From positions 124,001 through 188,000 of the forward strand of contig PBYE01000093.1 in NCBI GenBank assembly GCA_002729495.1: a stretch of DNA of 64,000 bases, written 5' to 3'. This DNA comes from Chromatiales bacterium (GTDB lineage: Bacteria > Pseudomonadota > Gammaproteobacteria > Steroidobacterales > GCA-2729495). The position numbers and the translations under genes were made by a program. A model generated the notes under the pieces. It searched no databases. It saw nothing but the letters and a program-made list of their open reading frames with translations, and was not told the DNA's origin. This document shows positions 54,314-63,692 of the stretch, piece by piece (position 1 is the stretch's first letter; each line of letters begins with the position of its first letter).

Positions 54314-54801
54314 ACTGTCTCGTTAACTCCACATTGTCCGGTTAAGGCGGCTTTGGCTCTTTTTGGCCCTTCTTTCACTAAGCCCGGCCCTGGTGATATC
54401 AGGACCACATCCGTTCGTTTTCTTTCCGGCTTATCGAAAGCGGCTATGCAGCCGCTGCCAAGTCGTCAATGACCCACGCCGGTTTCCGTGCCACTATCCG
54501 GGCCCCGAAACTCACACATGCGGCGCAAAATCGCCAACAAAGCGATGACTGCGCCCTGTTCCAGGGCAATGTAAATAGCGGGACTCCCATAACTCATTAT
54601 ATTTACAGCTTTTCTTCCCAATTTTGTGCTGTAAGGAGCTACGGCGCCCGGAACTGGCCATTATAGCCGAAAAACGCGCCCCGGCTCAATCTGGCCCACT
54701 GTAGCACCGGCTGTAAGCGCTTGAAAAAAAAGGTTTTAGCAGTCCGTCATGTGACCGGGTTCACTTTTGTGGGGGGCCCGAACTGAGATCATGGCCCTGA
54801 T
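54314..54801. other. gltB/DUF924 divergent intergenic region
   Basis: 488 bases with no recognisable gene. It must hold the gltBD promoter and the promoter for the DUF924 gene. One CRP-like inverted repeat is listed separately. A short AT-rich block (54585-54625) may be the gltB promoter side; no riboswitch or attenuator was recognised. Confidence 0.5.
54750..54765. promoter_or_regulatory. CRP/Vfr-like inverted repeat
   Basis: TGTGA-N6-TCACT at 54750-54765 matches nine of the ten conserved positions of the CRP-family consensus TGTGA-N6-TCACA. It is 37 bases upstream of the DUF924 start. No regulator is present in the window, so this is a weak candidate. Confidence 0.3.
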
Positions 54802-55392
54802 ATGAGTACCGCCCAGATTCAGGAAGTGCTGAGCTTCTGGTTCGCAGAACGCGAACTGGACGAGCCCAACATCGACAGCCGTATGGCCTGCTGGTTTGGC
54901 TGTGAGGACGCGTTTGATTCCGAGCTGAAGAATCGCTTTACCGACCTAAGCGAACAGGCGCTTGCCGGAAATCTTGACCACTGGACCAAAACGCCCGAGG
55001 GCATTCTGGCACTCATCCTTTTACTGGAGCAGATTCCGCGGCACATCCATGCCTCGGATGAGAAAGCTCTGCGAGGCGATCGCAAGGCACTGAAACTCTG
55101 CGAGCAGGGTGTCGCTTCCGACGCGTACCGGAAACTCAGCGAGATCCGGCAGATGTTTTTCTTCATGCCCCTGCAACGTGCCGAGTCCATCAAGGTCCAG
55201 CAAACCTCGGTCAAGATATTCAATTCGCTGGCCAAGCGCGTTTCAGCCACCATGCGCGACACTTTTGAGACCGTAGCGCAGTTTGCTGAACTGCGCCGGG
55301 ATGTCATTGCCGAGTTCGGTCGCTTCCCGCACCGCAATGAGCCGCTTGGCCGATCCAATACCGACGAAGAAGAATCCTTCCTGTCAGTCTGA
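54802..55392 (+). CDS. DUF924 family protein
   Basis: 196 aa. Matches the DUF924 pattern: EVLSFWFAERELD at the start, WFGCEDAFDSELKNRF near 31, LILLLEQIPRHIH near 73 and the closing FGRFPHRNEPLGR with T-D-E-E-E-SFL. A TPR-like all-helical fold is expected. Function unknown; widespread in bacteria and eukaryotes. ATG at 54802. Confidence 0.85.
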   Translation: MSTAQIQEVLSFWFAERELDEPNIDSRMACWFGCEDAFDSELKNRFTDLSEQALAGNLDHWTKTPEGILALILLLEQIPRHIHASDEKALRGDRKALKLCEQGVASDAYRKLSEIRQMFFFMPLQRAESIKVQQTSVKIFNSLAKRVSATMRDTFETVAQFAELRRDVIAEFGRFPHRNEPLGRSNTDEEESFLSV

Positions 55393-55493
55393 AGCTTAAA
55401 CGCTTACCCAGATGCAAATTTCCGCCGGGGCGACTATTGTTAGCCCTGCTGGTCAATGCTGCGATATCCTATTTCGGCTTTCGGGAGTTTCAG

Positions 55494-56798
55494 ATGCACT
55501 ACCGTGAACCTCGTCGGGTGGCGATCATCGGCGGCACACGTATCCCCTTTTGCCGTTCCAACACGGCATACGCAGAGTATTCGAACCAGGATTTGCTGAC
55601 GGCAGCGCTTAAAGGCCTGGTCGACAAGTACGGACTGGTTGGCGAACAACTAGGTGACGTATCCCTTGGCGCTGTAATCAAGCATTCAAGCGACTGGAAC
55701 CTTGCACGCGAAAGCGTACTGGGTAGCGGCCTCGCACCGGAAACTCCGGCATTCGATATACAGCGTGCCTGCGGCACCAGCCTTGAGGCTGCAATTCTGA
55801 TTGGCAACAAAATTGCACTCGGTCAGATAGACGCGGGCATTGCCGGCGGGGCGGACACGGTCAGCGACGTACCCATTGTTTATCCCCCCGAATACCGAAA
55901 GCTTTTACTCCGCAGCGCGCGAGGCAAATCCTTAAGCGCCAAACTGAAGCCCTGGCTGGGGTTAAGGCCGCAGCATTTCAAACCATCGTTTCCGGGTGTG
56001 GTTGAACCATGTACCGGGCTGTCAATGGGCCAGAGCACCGAACTGACCGCTAAAGAATGGAGCATAAAACGCGAAGACCAGGATCAACTCGCGTATGAAA
56101 GCCATGTGAAAACGGCAGCGGCTTATGAAGACGGGTTTCATGATGAACTGATCGTGCCGTTTGCGGGAATCAATTGCGATAACAACCTGCGCGGAGATAC
56201 ATCACCGGAAAAACTGGCAGCGCTGAAACCGGCATTCGACAGGTCCAGCAGCGGCACGTTGACAGCCGGCAACAGCACGCCGCTCACCGACGGCGCGGGT
56301 GCCGTATTGCTCGCATCGGAAGAATGGGCGCAGCAACGTAACTTGCCGATACTGGCCTTTCTTCGCTACGGAAAAGTTGCTGCTGTCGATTTCGTAGCCA
56401 GCGAAGGATTGTTGATGGCACCCGCTTACGGCGTATCGGAAATGCTCAAAGATGCAGGTCTGGGCTTCGGTGATTTTGACTTTTTTGAAATCCATGAAGC
56501 CTTTGCGGCCCAGGTGCTGGCAACATTGAGAGCGTGGGAGAGCCCCGAATTCTGCCGCGAACGACTGGGACGTGAACAGCCACTCGGTAGCATCGACCGC
56601 AGCAAACTAAATGTTAAAGGCGGCAGCCTGGCGATGGGTCATCCCTTTGCGGCAACGGGTGCACGTATAGTGGCCGGCCTTGCCAAACTCCTTAACGATG
56701 CCGGCCGCGGGCGTGGCCTTATTTCAGTGTGTACGGCAGGCGGGATGGGCGTGACGGCGATTGTCGAAAAACAGGCGGAGCGAAAAGGACTGAGTTGA
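55494..56798 (+). CDS. Thiolase (acetyl-CoA C-acyltransferase), FadI-like
   Basis: 434 aa from the ATG at 55494, with CGGGAG upstream; a longer frame begins at 55437. Nucleophile Cys93 in QRACGTSLEAA, GGGAD-type loop AGGADTVSD near 120, His in EIHEAFAAQVL near 341 and second Cys in SVCTAGGMGVTA near 405. The long KPWLGLRPQHFKPSFPGVVEP insertion resembles trifunctional-type thiolases (FadI). Cleaves or forms beta-ketoacyl-CoA. Followed after one base by the AGCS symporter, so probably co-transcribed. Confidence 0.88.
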   Translation: MHYREPRRVAIIGGTRIPFCRSNTAYAEYSNQDLLTAALKGLVDKYGLVGEQLGDVSLGAVIKHSSDWNLARESVLGSGLAPETPAFDIQRACGTSLEAAILIGNKIALGQIDAGIAGGADTVSDVPIVYPPEYRKLLLRSARGKSLSAKLKPWLGLRPQHFKPSFPGVVEPCTGLSMGQSTELTAKEWSIKREDQDQLAYESHVKTAAAYEDGFHDELIVPFAGINCDNNLRGDTSPEKLAALKPAFDRSSSGTLTAGNSTPLTDGAGAVLLASEEWAQQRNLPILAFLRYGKVAAVDFVASEGLLMAPAYGVSEMLKDAGLGFGDFDFFEIHEAFAAQVLATLRAWESPEFCRERLGREQPLGSIDRSKLNVKGGSLAMGHPFAATGARIVAGLAKLLNDAGRGRGLISVCTAGGMGVTAIVEKQAERKGLS

Positions 56799-56799
56799 T

Positions 56800-58515
56800 A
56801 TGGACACTTTTCTTACCCTGGTAAACGCCATCCTCTGGCACGAGTTTGTTCTGTACATCATGGTATTTACGGGACTTACATTTACGATCTGGAGCGGGTT
56901 CAGCCAGTACCGCGCACTGACACACGGTGTCGGAGTTATTCGTGGGCGCTACGATGACCCGGACGACCCCGGCGCGATCAACCACTTCCAGGCACTGTCC
57001 ACTGCATTGTCCGCGACGGTCGGACTGGGAAACATCGGTGGCGTAGCCATAGCAATATCGCTCGGTGGCCCGGGCGCCATATTCTGGATGTGGGTCATCG
57101 GCTTTCTCGGCATGGCAACCAAACTCACCGAAGTCACCCTGTCGATGCTCTATCGCAACACGGAAGACCCCGGGAACCCGCACGGCGGTCCCATGTATGT
57201 CATCAGCCGCGGACTGCCGTGGCGCTTTCCGAGTATCGGCTTTATCGGAAAGGCTCTCGGCGGCCTGTTCTGTATCACCTGCCTGATCATGGCGGCCACC
57301 GGCGGCAACATGTTTCAGGCCTGGAACGTAGGGACTATCACCGAAGAGTATTTCAAAGTTCCAAGCATCGCCAGCGGGATCATGCTTGCCGTGATTGTCG
57401 GCATGGTCATTATCGGCGGTATCAAGCGTATCGGCGCAGTAACCGGCCGGCTGGTACCTATCATGGTTGTGCTTTACCTGCTCGCCGCCTTTTATGTGCT
57501 GGTAGTAAATTATGCCGAGATCCCCGGCATGTTCGTGCTCATTTTCAAAGGTGCTTTCTCGACACTGGACGCCAGCGGTGCGTTCATCGGGGGCACGATG
57601 GGTTACGCCTTCCTGTTCGGCATGAAGCGCGCGATCTTTTCCAACGAGGCAGGTCAGGGTACATCGCCTATCGCGCACTCGGCCGCCAAGACCAGGGAAC
57701 CGGTCCGCGAAGGTATCGTTGCAGGGCTTGAACCTTTTGTGGATACGATCGTTGTCTGCACGCTGACGGCGCTGGTCATCCTGAGCACCGGTGTCTGGCA
57801 ACGTGGTGCCGAGGCTGTACTACTGGAGGAACCGCAGGTTCAGCAGACCAGTGAAGGTGATTGGACACTTGCGATGAGCCGGGTATCCGAACGCGACGGC
57901 GCTGAATGGCTGACCGGTGAAAGCGTATTTCTGATCGTTCACTCGGACCTTAATGATCGCAGCGACAACAATATGCACAGGCTCGAAGGCAATATTATCG
58001 TTGCACAGAACGGCGATTATCTGGTCGACTGGAAGACACTTGCAACGGAATCCGAGCCAGTTATTTATGACCGGGGCATCTACCTGAGTTATGTCGGCGC
58101 TACCCTGACGGCCAAGGCATTCGATTCGATGGTGCCGGGGCTTGGCAAATGGCTGCTTACTTTAACGGTCTGGCTGTTCGCTATCTCTACCATGATCGCC
58201 TACAGCTATTACGGTGAGCAGGCGATGGTATATCTCGCGGGCGACCGGTCGATCATGCCTTACAAGGTGGTGTATTGCATCCTCGCGGTCATCGCGACAG
58301 CAGGCTTCCTGCAAACCGATGCACAACTCGACAACCTGACCGGCTTCGGCACAGGCGTCATGCTGTTCGTCAATGTACCGATCATGTGGTTATTCGGCGC
58401 CCAAGCAATGCGTGCCTACAAGGATTACATCAAGCGCTTCGACGAAGGCCGCATGGGTCCCGGTCACGAGCCGCCTTCGCTCGAAGACGTAATCAGCGGC
58501 AGGGACGTGGAATAG
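56800..58515 (+). CDS. Sodium:alanine/glycine symporter (AGCS family) with a large loop insertion
   Basis: 571 aa. AGCS signatures: ALSATVGLGNIGGVAIAI near 67, GGPMYVI near 128, KRAIFSNEAGQGTSPIAHSA near 275 and YSYYGEQAMVY near 468. Typical members are about 450-480 aa; here about 90 hydrophilic residues (about 337-425) are inserted before the last helices, containing EEPQVQQTSEGDW and HSDLNDRSDNNMHRLEG. The insert lies in a loop that would face the periplasm or cytoplasm and resembles no motif I know. Starts one base after the thiolase. Confidence 0.88.
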   Translation: MDTFLTLVNAILWHEFVLYIMVFTGLTFTIWSGFSQYRALTHGVGVIRGRYDDPDDPGAINHFQALSTALSATVGLGNIGGVAIAISLGGPGAIFWMWVIGFLGMATKLTEVTLSMLYRNTEDPGNPHGGPMYVISRGLPWRFPSIGFIGKALGGLFCITCLIMAATGGNMFQAWNVGTITEEYFKVPSIASGIMLAVIVGMVIIGGIKRIGAVTGRLVPIMVVLYLLAAFYVLVVNYAEIPGMFVLIFKGAFSTLDASGAFIGGTMGYAFLFGMKRAIFSNEAGQGTSPIAHSAAKTREPVREGIVAGLEPFVDTIVVCTLTALVILSTGVWQRGAEAVLLEEPQVQQTSEGDWTLAMSRVSERDGAEWLTGESVFLIVHSDLNDRSDNNMHRLEGNIIVAQNGDYLVDWKTLATESEPVIYDRGIYLSYVGATLTAKAFDSMVPGLGKWLLTLTVWLFAISTMIAYSYYGEQAMVYLAGDRSIMPYKVVYCILAVIATAGFLQTDAQLDNLTGFGTGVMLFVNVPIMWLFGAQAMRAYKDYIKRFDEGRMGPGHEPPSLEDVISGRDVE

Positions 58516-58522
58516 AGCGTAC

Positions 58523-59401
58523 TCAGCCCATTACGAAATTAAGCAGCAGCGGCAGTGTCAGCAAGGAAATCAGTGTCGAAATAACGATGGAACTTGCCAC
58601 GACATCGGGGTGACGGTCATAGCGTGACGCCAGCAGGTAATTGAATACGGCCACCGGCATGGTTGCCTGCACAATCACGACACCGCGCTCGATACCTTCC
58701 AGGTTGAGCAGTTCACTAACGAGCACGCCGAACAGAAAACCAAGTATCAGCCTTATCAAGGATATGGCCGTCGCCAGACCCGGCCTGACGATACCAAAAG
58801 TTCCAAGTGCGTGCCCTAACGAAATAACCATGAGCGGAATCAACATACCGCCCAGTATTTCGAAGGTGTTGCTTAACGCCTGCGGTAATTCGATATCCCA
58901 GTAAAGCAGGAACGCGCTCGCCAGCGTTGCATAGATAATCGGCGTGCGCGTCAGGATATTCCAGGTCACTTCGCGGCCCTGTATAAGCGGACTGCCCAGG
59001 AACACGACGACGCAGCCGACCACGTAAAAGCCGATAGCCAGGATCAGGCCTTCCTGGCCGAAGGCAAACAGGCAAAGTGGTAAACCCAGGTTACCGATGT
59101 TGCCGTTCATTGCGGCGGGCAGAAAACTGCGCAACGGCTGACCCATAACCCTTAGCAGCAGTGCTGATGCCAGACCCATCGCAGCCGTCAGGCCAAAGGC
59201 GATGCCGATCATCAGGTAGAAACTGAGTGCCTGTCCGCCAAGGTCAGCGATCCCACCAAGAATCAGGCAGGGAGCCGCAATATGCATGGCCATCCGGGTC
59301 ACGAATTCGCGCTCGAAGGGAACGCCCGATTTGGCCCAACCGAAGCCTATCGCGATGCAGACAAGCACCGGCAGGATGACCGGGACCAGTTCGCTAAACA
59401 C
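58523..59401 (-). CDS. AEC family (auxin efflux carrier-like) transporter
   Basis: 292 aa with about ten hydrophobic segments. Opening PVILPVLVCIAIGFGWAKSG and the region NGNIGNLGLPLCLFAFGQEG near 108 are characteristic of AEC/MdcF-type transporters, which carry organic acids such as malate or malonate. The substrate is not evident. Convergent with the symporter (7-base gap) and divergent from the dienelactone hydrolase. Confidence 0.88.
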   Translation of the reverse strand: MFSELVPVILPVLVCIAIGFGWAKSGVPFEREFVTRMAMHIAAPCLILGGIADLGGQALSFYLMIGIAFGLTAAMGLASALLLRVMGQPLRSFLPAAMNGNIGNLGLPLCLFAFGQEGLILAIGFYVVGCVVVFLGSPLIQGREVTWNILTRTPIIYATLASAFLLYWDIELPQALSNTFEILGGMLIPLMVISLGHALGTFGIVRPGLATAISLIRLILGFLFGVLVSELLNLEGIERGVVIVQATMPVAVFNYLLASRYDRHPDVVASSIVISTLISLLTLPLLLNFVMG

Positions 59402-59541
59402 GGGGTGCAGGATACGTCATACGGACACGGCTCCCTTTCTTCAGTCCGAAAGGATGAATAGCCGTTAAGCTTGGCCGATTGCCGTCTGTGATACAAGAAT
59501 GAACATCTGCCGCTTATGGAAAGAAAACCGGGGACGATACA

Positions 59542-60204
59542 ATGAAAACCGAATTCGTTACGCTAACAGCAAGTGACGGCCACGAACTTGAAGCCTACGT
59601 CGCACACCCCGAGGGTAAACCCAAGGCCGGCTTACTGGTGCTGCAGGAAATTTTTGGCCTCACCGATCACATTCGCGAGGTTACCGAGGAATTTGCTGCT
59701 GACGGTTTTCTTGCTGTCGCGCCCGCCATGTTCGACCGCATCGAGAAGGGCATTGTGCTGGGCTACACCGACTTCGAAGTAGCCCGCGAAGCGATGGGCA
59801 AGCTCAACCTGGAGAAGTGCGCGGTGGATATGCAGGCCGCGGCAGATTATGCACGCTCGGCCGGTAAGGTCGGGATTGTAGGTTACTGCTGGGGTGGCGC
59901 CATGGCCGACTGGGCAGCCTGCCATGGAAGTGTTGACGCCGGCGTTTCCTACTACGGCCGTGCGACCGTCGAATGGCTCGACAATCACCCGACCTGTCCG
60001 ATGTTCTATCACTACGGCGAGCGGGACACCCTGATTCCGTGGCAAACGATCGAGAAGATTCAGCGCAAACGCAAAGGCAAGGTGCGCATCTGGGGCGGTG
60101 CGGAACACGGGTTTAACTGCAAGGCTCGTCCCCAGTATCACAAAGCTTCAGCGATGCCAGCGCGGGAACTGACGCTGGAGTTTTTTATAGAACATCTCAC
60201 GTAA
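59542..60204 (+). CDS. Dienelactone hydrolase family protein
   Basis: 220 aa alpha/beta-hydrolase. Cysteine nucleophile Cys116 in GIVGYCWGGAM, aspartate in GERDTLIPW near 164, histidine in AEHGFNC near 192; QEIFGLTDHIREV near 35 is the conserved lid/start. Members hydrolyse dienelactone in chloroaromatic degradation or unrelated esters. No other ring-cleavage gene is present, though an FAH-family enzyme lies next door, convergent with a 9-base gap. Confidence 0.9.
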   Translation: MKTEFVTLTASDGHELEAYVAHPEGKPKAGLLVLQEIFGLTDHIREVTEEFAADGFLAVAPAMFDRIEKGIVLGYTDFEVAREAMGKLNLEKCAVDMQAAADYARSAGKVGIVGYCWGGAMADWAACHGSVDAGVSYYGRATVEWLDNHPTCPMFYHYGERDTLIPWQTIEKIQRKRKGKVRIWGGAEHGFNCKARPQYHKASAMPARELTLEFFIEHLT

Positions 60205-60213
60205 TGGACAAGC

Positions 60214-61065
60214 CTATTCCTGCTTGTAGTCAACGATCGGATTACGCAAGACCCCAACCCCGTCAATCTCAACTTCAACCGTATCTCCCGGCTGCAGCCA
60301 CACCGGTGGCGTGCGTGCGAAACCGACCCCACCCGGTGTGCCGGTGCTGATAACGTCGCCCGGCTGCAGGCGGCAAAAAGTTGAGCAGTATTCGATGAGT
60401 GCCGGGATATCGAATTTCAGGTCGCTGATCGGCGCCTGCTGCATAACCTCGCTGTTTAATCTTGTTTCGAGATTTAACACTTTAGGATCCGGAATCTCGT
60501 CGCTCGTGACCAGCCACGGTCCGAAACTGCCGCTTTGATAAAAGTTCTTGCCGGCCGTGAACTGGGTCGTGTGACGCTGGTAGTCGCGCATTGAGCCGTC
60601 GTTGAAACAGCTATAGCCTGCCACGTAGTCGAGCGCATCGGCTGCTTTAACCCGGTGGGCAACCCTGCCGATGACGACCGCAAGCTCGCCCTCGAAATCA
60701 AACTTCTCGGATTCAGGTGGCCGGAGCATCGGCTGCCCGTGGCCGACCTGGCTATCAGCAAAGCGTACAAACAACCACGGATAGTCGGGTGGCTCGCGTT
60801 CCATTTCCTTCATGTGGGCCAGGAAATTAATACCTACGCAGAGAATCCGACCAGTATTGGGTATCAGCGGCTCGAAGATGGCATCGCTTACCGGGACATT
60901 TTCGGCTACGGCGGTGCCGGCTAGTTCCGCGTAAGCCTCGGCTGCCAGCACCGATTTCAAGTCCGGATACAGCGCCAGAAACCCAGGCTTTGGCACCCGG
61001 ATACTTCCGTCATCGACATAGCCATAGACGGATTCACCATACAGATTGATGCTTGAGAGTTTCAT
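60214..61065 (-). CDS. Fumarylacetoacetate hydrolase (FAH) superfamily enzyme
   Basis: 283 aa, single catalytic domain after a short N-terminal domain. Metal-binding E125 and E127 in FDFEGELAVVIGR with the aspartate in FNDGSMRDYQRH; LCVGINFLAHMKE near 75 and STGTPGGVGFARTPP near 243 are family hallmarks. Possible activities: acylpyruvase, 2-oxo-hydratase or oxaloacetate decarboxylase type. The substrate is not evident. Confidence 0.9.
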   Translation of the reverse strand: MKLSSINLYGESVYGYVDDGSIRVPKPGFLALYPDLKSVLAAEAYAELAGTAVAENVPVSDAIFEPLIPNTGRILCVGINFLAHMKEMEREPPDYPWLFVRFADSQVGHGQPMLRPPESEKFDFEGELAVVIGRVAHRVKAADALDYVAGYSCFNDGSMRDYQRHTTQFTAGKNFYQSGSFGPWLVTSDEIPDPKVLNLETRLNSEVMQQAPISDLKFDIPALIEYCSTFCRLQPGDVISTGTPGGVGFARTPPVWLQPGDTVEVEIDGVGVLRNPIVDYKQE

Positions 61066-61196
61066 TAATGTGCCTCTATGCCGTGATTATATTGGTACGG
61101 CATACGCCGACATGGTTAACAATATAAATACAGCATCCACGCCGTCATGACGATACAATAACCCACGGGGTTCGCGTTACCCCCCTACCGAGCCTA

Positions 61197-61281
61197 CCGA
61201 TTGTGTCCCGACTGACTTATACAGGCGACGCCTGACCGAGGCGCCGCTGAACGTGGGTTATTCCTATCCGATTGTGTCCCG
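61197..61281 (+). repeat. 14-bp direct repeat pair upstream of the MATE gene
   Basis: CCGATTGTGTCCCG occurs at 61197-61210 and 61268-61281, 71 bases apart start to start, in the intergenic region before the efflux gene. It could be paired regulator sites or a small duplication scar. No known consensus matched. Confidence 0.3.
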
Positions 61282-61302
61282 TATTTCCGAAAGACAACAC
61301 CG

Positions 61303-62676
61303 ATGAAACTAGGCAAAGGCAGACCAAAGATGACGGAAGGCCCGCCGGGGCCGACCATTATCGCGCTCATGTGGCCGATGTTCATCGGCATGATAGCGCT
61401 GATTTCCTACAGCCTGGTCGATACCTGGTTCGTGGGCCGGATAGGCACGCTGGAACTCGCAGCCGTAGCATTTACCTTCCCGGTCGCGTTCATCATCAAC
61501 GCGATATCGATAGGCCTCGGTATCGGCACTTCCTCAGTGGCCTCCCGACTATTCGGTGCCGGCGAGATCGACAAAATCCAGCGCATAACGACGCATTCCG
61601 CGATGCTGGCGCTGGGTATCGGTCTGATTTTGCTGACTATAGGTCTGAATACCATCGAACCGGTTTTCCGGCTGCTCGGTGCCGATGAAACAACGCTGCC
61701 GTTAATCGAGCAGTACATGAGCATCTATTACTTCGGCAGCGTGGCCCTGATCGTGCCGATGATCGGTAACTCCGTGCTGCGTGCGAGCGGCGACGCCAAA
61801 ACGCCATCGATGCTGATGACGGCGGGGGCGCTTCTGAACGTTCCGCTCGACTATATTTTTATATTCGGCTTCGGCCCTGTTCCCGCGATGTACCTCGAGG
61901 GTGCAGCGATCGCCACGGTGATAGCCAATGCACTGGTTGGTAGTGTCTCGTTCGGCATAGTTTATTTTCGTGACCACCTGATACGCTGGCAAAACGAAGA
62001 CCTGCCATTAATTTTCGACTCGTGGCGGCGGATTTTTCACGTCGGCATACCCGCCATGGCCAGCAGCCTGGTCGCGCCTTTGACCACGGCCTTTATCACC
62101 TGGCAGGTCAGCCAGTTCGGCCAGGAGGCGGTAGCCGGTTTCGGTGTAGCGGCACGTATCGAAGGCATGTCGCTGATGGCGCTGATGGCATTGAGTGCAG
62201 CTATCACGCCGTACGCCGGCCAGAATTACGGGGCCGGCCAGTATCAGAGGGTCATGGACGGCATGAAATACGCCTACCGCTGGTGCATAGTCTATGGTTT
62301 GTTGGTCGCGGTGTGCCTGTTCCTGACATCCGCCTATATCGGCGGCTTATTTACCGAAAGCGAGACAGCGATCAGCACCGTGAACATGCACCTGCGCCTT
62401 GTGCCGTGGAGCTACTGCTTCCTCGGCATATCCATGGTGTCTGTCAGTGCCTTCAACGCGGTTGGTAAACCAAAACCTGCAATGCTGATATCCATGACCC
62501 GGACTATCCTTATTTACGCACCATTGGCATTTATCCTGGCCGCACTGCTTGGCCTCCCGGGTGTATTTCTTGCGGCGTTTCTCGCTAATATAATTTCCGG
62601 GTCGCTTGGTTTCGCATGGTTTCGAACGGTTTTCCTAACTTACCTGGATAAAGAACCCGAAACAGAAGCTGCCTGA
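61303..62676 (+). CDS. MATE family efflux transporter
   Basis: 457 aa, twelve predicted helices. The first helices contain LVDTWFVGRIGTLELAAVAF, the classic MATE opening, and the pseudo-repeat VAGFGVAARIEGMSLMALMALS after the midpoint. Exports cationic drugs or metabolites using sodium or proton gradients; specificity unknown. Five-base gap to the TRAP binding protein, so possibly one transcript. Confidence 0.92.
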   Translation: MKLGKGRPKMTEGPPGPTIIALMWPMFIGMIALISYSLVDTWFVGRIGTLELAAVAFTFPVAFIINAISIGLGIGTSSVASRLFGAGEIDKIQRITTHSAMLALGIGLILLTIGLNTIEPVFRLLGADETTLPLIEQYMSIYYFGSVALIVPMIGNSVLRASGDAKTPSMLMTAGALLNVPLDYIFIFGFGPVPAMYLEGAAIATVIANALVGSVSFGIVYFRDHLIRWQNEDLPLIFDSWRRIFHVGIPAMASSLVAPLTTAFITWQVSQFGQEAVAGFGVAARIEGMSLMALMALSAAITPYAGQNYGAGQYQRVMDGMKYAYRWCIVYGLLVAVCLFLTSAYIGGLFTESETAISTVNMHLRLVPWSYCFLGISMVSVSAFNAVGKPKPAMLISMTRTILIYAPLAFILAALLGLPGVFLAAFLANIISGSLGFAWFRTVFLTYLDKEPETEAA

Positions 62677-62681
62677 GGACA

Positions 62682-63692
62682 ATGGCCCCGCATACCTTTG
62701 CCAGCAGAATATCTCAATTTCTTGTTACTGCGATCGTTGTTTGCTGGTCGTCATTATCCTGCGCAGAAGAAGAAACACTGACGCTCGTCAGTAGCTGGAA
62801 CTCACGTCAGAACTTTACCGCGCACTTCCTCAAGTATGTCGATGCAGTAAACAAAGCCGGCAAAGGCATCGTCCAGATTAAATTTCTCGGCGGCCCCTCG
62901 GTCATACCGCAGCGGCAATTGCTGTATGCGTTGCGCAGGGGGGTCATCGACATGGCATTCGGCGGTATGACCTACTACCGGGGCGTAGTGCCCGAAGGCG
63001 ATGCGATGTTTGCCAGCACCATCACGCCCATGGAAGCGCGCACCAACGGCGGCTTTGACGCGCTGCAGCCTTACTGGGAGGAACGCATAAACGCTCGCCT
63101 GGTTGGCTGGATGCAATCCGGCCTCGGTCCAAACTTTTACCTGAGCGCCCCACCGACCTTCGGCCCCGACGGCATCCTGGATTTGCCGGGACGGATAATC
63201 AGGACCTCACCGACGAATGTCGAACTTATAGAAAGCGTCAACGCACGCCCCGTGCAGATCGCCGTTAAGGAAATCTACACGGCCTTCCAGCGCGGCGCGG
63301 TTGAAGGACTTGTCTGGCCCATAATTGGTTTTCCCGATCTCGGTATCGACGAGTTCGTTCACTACCGCATAGACCCGGATGTACTGCAGCTTGCTATTAC
63401 GTTGCAGATGAATCTTGACCGGTGGAATGCGCTCAGCCCCGAGGCCAGGCTGATACTTACTGAGCAGGCGATTATTTATGAACAGGTAAGCCGTATGGAC
63501 CTGTTCGAAATCCGTGATCGTGAAGTTGCCGAACTCGATGCGGCTGGTTTTATGTCGGTAGAGCTCAAACCTGAAGTTGCCGAGCGCTGGCGACAGCATG
63601 CGCACCAGGTTGTCTGGGAGCGCTTTGAGTTACGTTCCCCCGAATCTGCGGCAAAACTCAAACCACTGTTTTTCCCGGAAGACCTTAAATGA
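62682..63692 (+). CDS. TRAP transporter solute-binding protein (DctP family)
   Basis: 336 aa. Signal peptide about 1-29 ending SLSCA, then LVSSWNSRQNFTAHFL, the DctP N-lobe. R in GRIIRTSPTNVELIES near 170 is the carboxylate-clamp arginine; AFQRGAVEGLVWP near 205 is conserved. Binds an organic-acid-type substrate in the periplasm. Stop overlaps the next start (ATGA). Confidence 0.9.
   Translation: MAPHTFASRISQFLVTAIVVCWSSLSCAEEETLTLVSSWNSRQNFTAHFLKYVDAVNKAGKGIVQIKFLGGPSVIPQRQLLYALRRGVIDMAFGGMTYYRGVVPEGDAMFASTITPMEARTNGGFDALQPYWEERINARLVGWMQSGLGPNFYLSAPPTFGPDGILDLPGRIIRTSPTNVELIESVNARPVQIAVKEIYTAFQRGAVEGLVWPIIGFPDLGIDEFVHYRIDPDVLQLAITLQMNLDRWNALSPEARLILTEQAIIYEQVSRMDLFEIRDREVAELDAAGFMSVELKPEVAERWRQHAHQVVWERFELRSPESAAKLKPLFFPEDLK

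Noticed and set aside
56719-57801. Minus-strand 360-codon frame opposite the thiolase end and AGCS symporter
   Set aside because: His/Asp-rich composition typical of antisense translation of a membrane protein gene; no domain.
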